From NCBI GenBank assembly GCA_019456185.1, contig VRUH01000009.1:6019-70018 (forward strand): 64,000 nt of DNA, in the 5' to 3' direction. The stretch's first letter is position 1; every line of letters begins with the position of its first letter. The position numbers and the translations under genes were made by a program. The notes below the pieces were generated by a model that worked only from the letters and a program-made list of their open reading frames with translations, made no database searches and was not told the DNA's origin. Positions 63,859-64,000 of this stretch are shown one piece after another. Source of the stretch: Candidatus Glassbacteria bacterium (GTDB taxonomy: Bacteria; Gemmatimonadota; Glassbacteria; GWA2-58-10).

Positions 63859-64000
63859 TCAGCTAATTGCCGTCGCCTCATCCATTCCCAGCAGCCGGCC
63901 GTGCTCGTCGATCAGGCCCTGGTGCATCGCCTCGCGGTGCACGGGCCCCCACCAGCCGATCGGCAGGGTGCGGACGTAGTAGCGCACCAGGTGGTCCATG
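63859..64000 (-). CDS. C-terminal part of a possible sodium:solute symporter (cut by window edge)
   Basis: The minus-strand frame from the right edge to TGA at 63859-63861 reads HLVRYYVRTLPIGWWGPVHREA, a pattern often found near the C-terminus of SSS-family transporters. The gene starts beyond the window. After this stop, another frame (63687-63833, one base shifted) encodes a hydrophobic stretch LDYPLKFVFTMGLFAVPSVL with no start codon, so the terminal membrane helix may have been separated by a frameshift, or it may be a separate small gene. Too little is visible for a firm call. Confidence 0.4.
   Translation of the reverse strand, partial: MDHLVRYYVRTLPIGWWGPVHREAMHQGLIDEHGRLLGMDEATAIS

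Overview
The window looks like a GC-rich chromosome segment of a Gram-negative-type bacterium. The sequence shows a LolA lipoprotein carrier, a class A penicillin-binding protein, a surface-antigen beta-barrel protein, a PorV-like outer-membrane protein, a large Ig-repeat protein with a FlgD-like C-terminus, and a 2-oxoacid:ferredoxin oxidoreductase. That mixture suggests an uncultured lineage of the FCB group (Gemmatimonadota- or Glassbacteria-like). This is inference from gene content, and no rRNA or tRNA gene was seen to confirm it.

Layout, 1-15.6 kb: the 3' part of mfd; a small double-HTH protein; a UGA-interrupted deiodinase-like gene that reads as an exported selenoprotein; a hexaheme NapC-type cytochrome; two small unknown genes; ftsK; an AT-rich all-in-one restriction-modification gene inserted between ftsK and lolA; an AlkD-like protein; a membrane protein; and rimO. 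15.7-22.9 kb: an exported Ig-repeat protein, a PorV-like protein, a small membrane protein, then a repeat-rich stretch with a REP-associated transposase and a frameshifted small membrane-protein gene. 22.8-36.9 kb: an aldolase, a D-aminoacylase-like lipoprotein and PBP1A on the minus strand, then tyrS, a radical SAM protein, a DegT aminotransferase, folC, a VWA membrane protein, a helical protein and pepA on the plus strand.

37-41 kb is the most unusual region. A protein with a helical N-terminus and a C-terminal M15-type zinc peptidase domain is followed by an exported propeller-like protein. A second, N-terminally truncated copy of the peptidase tip follows, with its own exported paralogue. 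The two modules share a 64-nt identical linker, a nearly identical catalytic core and similar 3' ends, separated by diverged stretches. This resembles a polymorphic toxin with a displaced orphan tip and periplasmic immunity partners.

41-64 kb: an NSS-type sodium symporter, a DxNxDG-repeat protein, a 1199-residue HExxH/TolB-propeller/D15-barrel fusion, an orphan histidine-kinase-like ATPase, a carbohydrate and cell-wall block (GH88, two tandem paralogues of unknown function, NamZ/DUF1343), a site-2 protease, a CobB/SIRT5-like sirtuin, a REC-PAS-PAS-GGDEF protein, korB-korA, an AGE-family epimerase, a patch of MITE-like repeats, and the tail of a possible sodium:solute symporter running off the end.

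Two interspersed palindromic repeat families recur in intergenic spaces. One of them also lies inside the transposase coding sequence.
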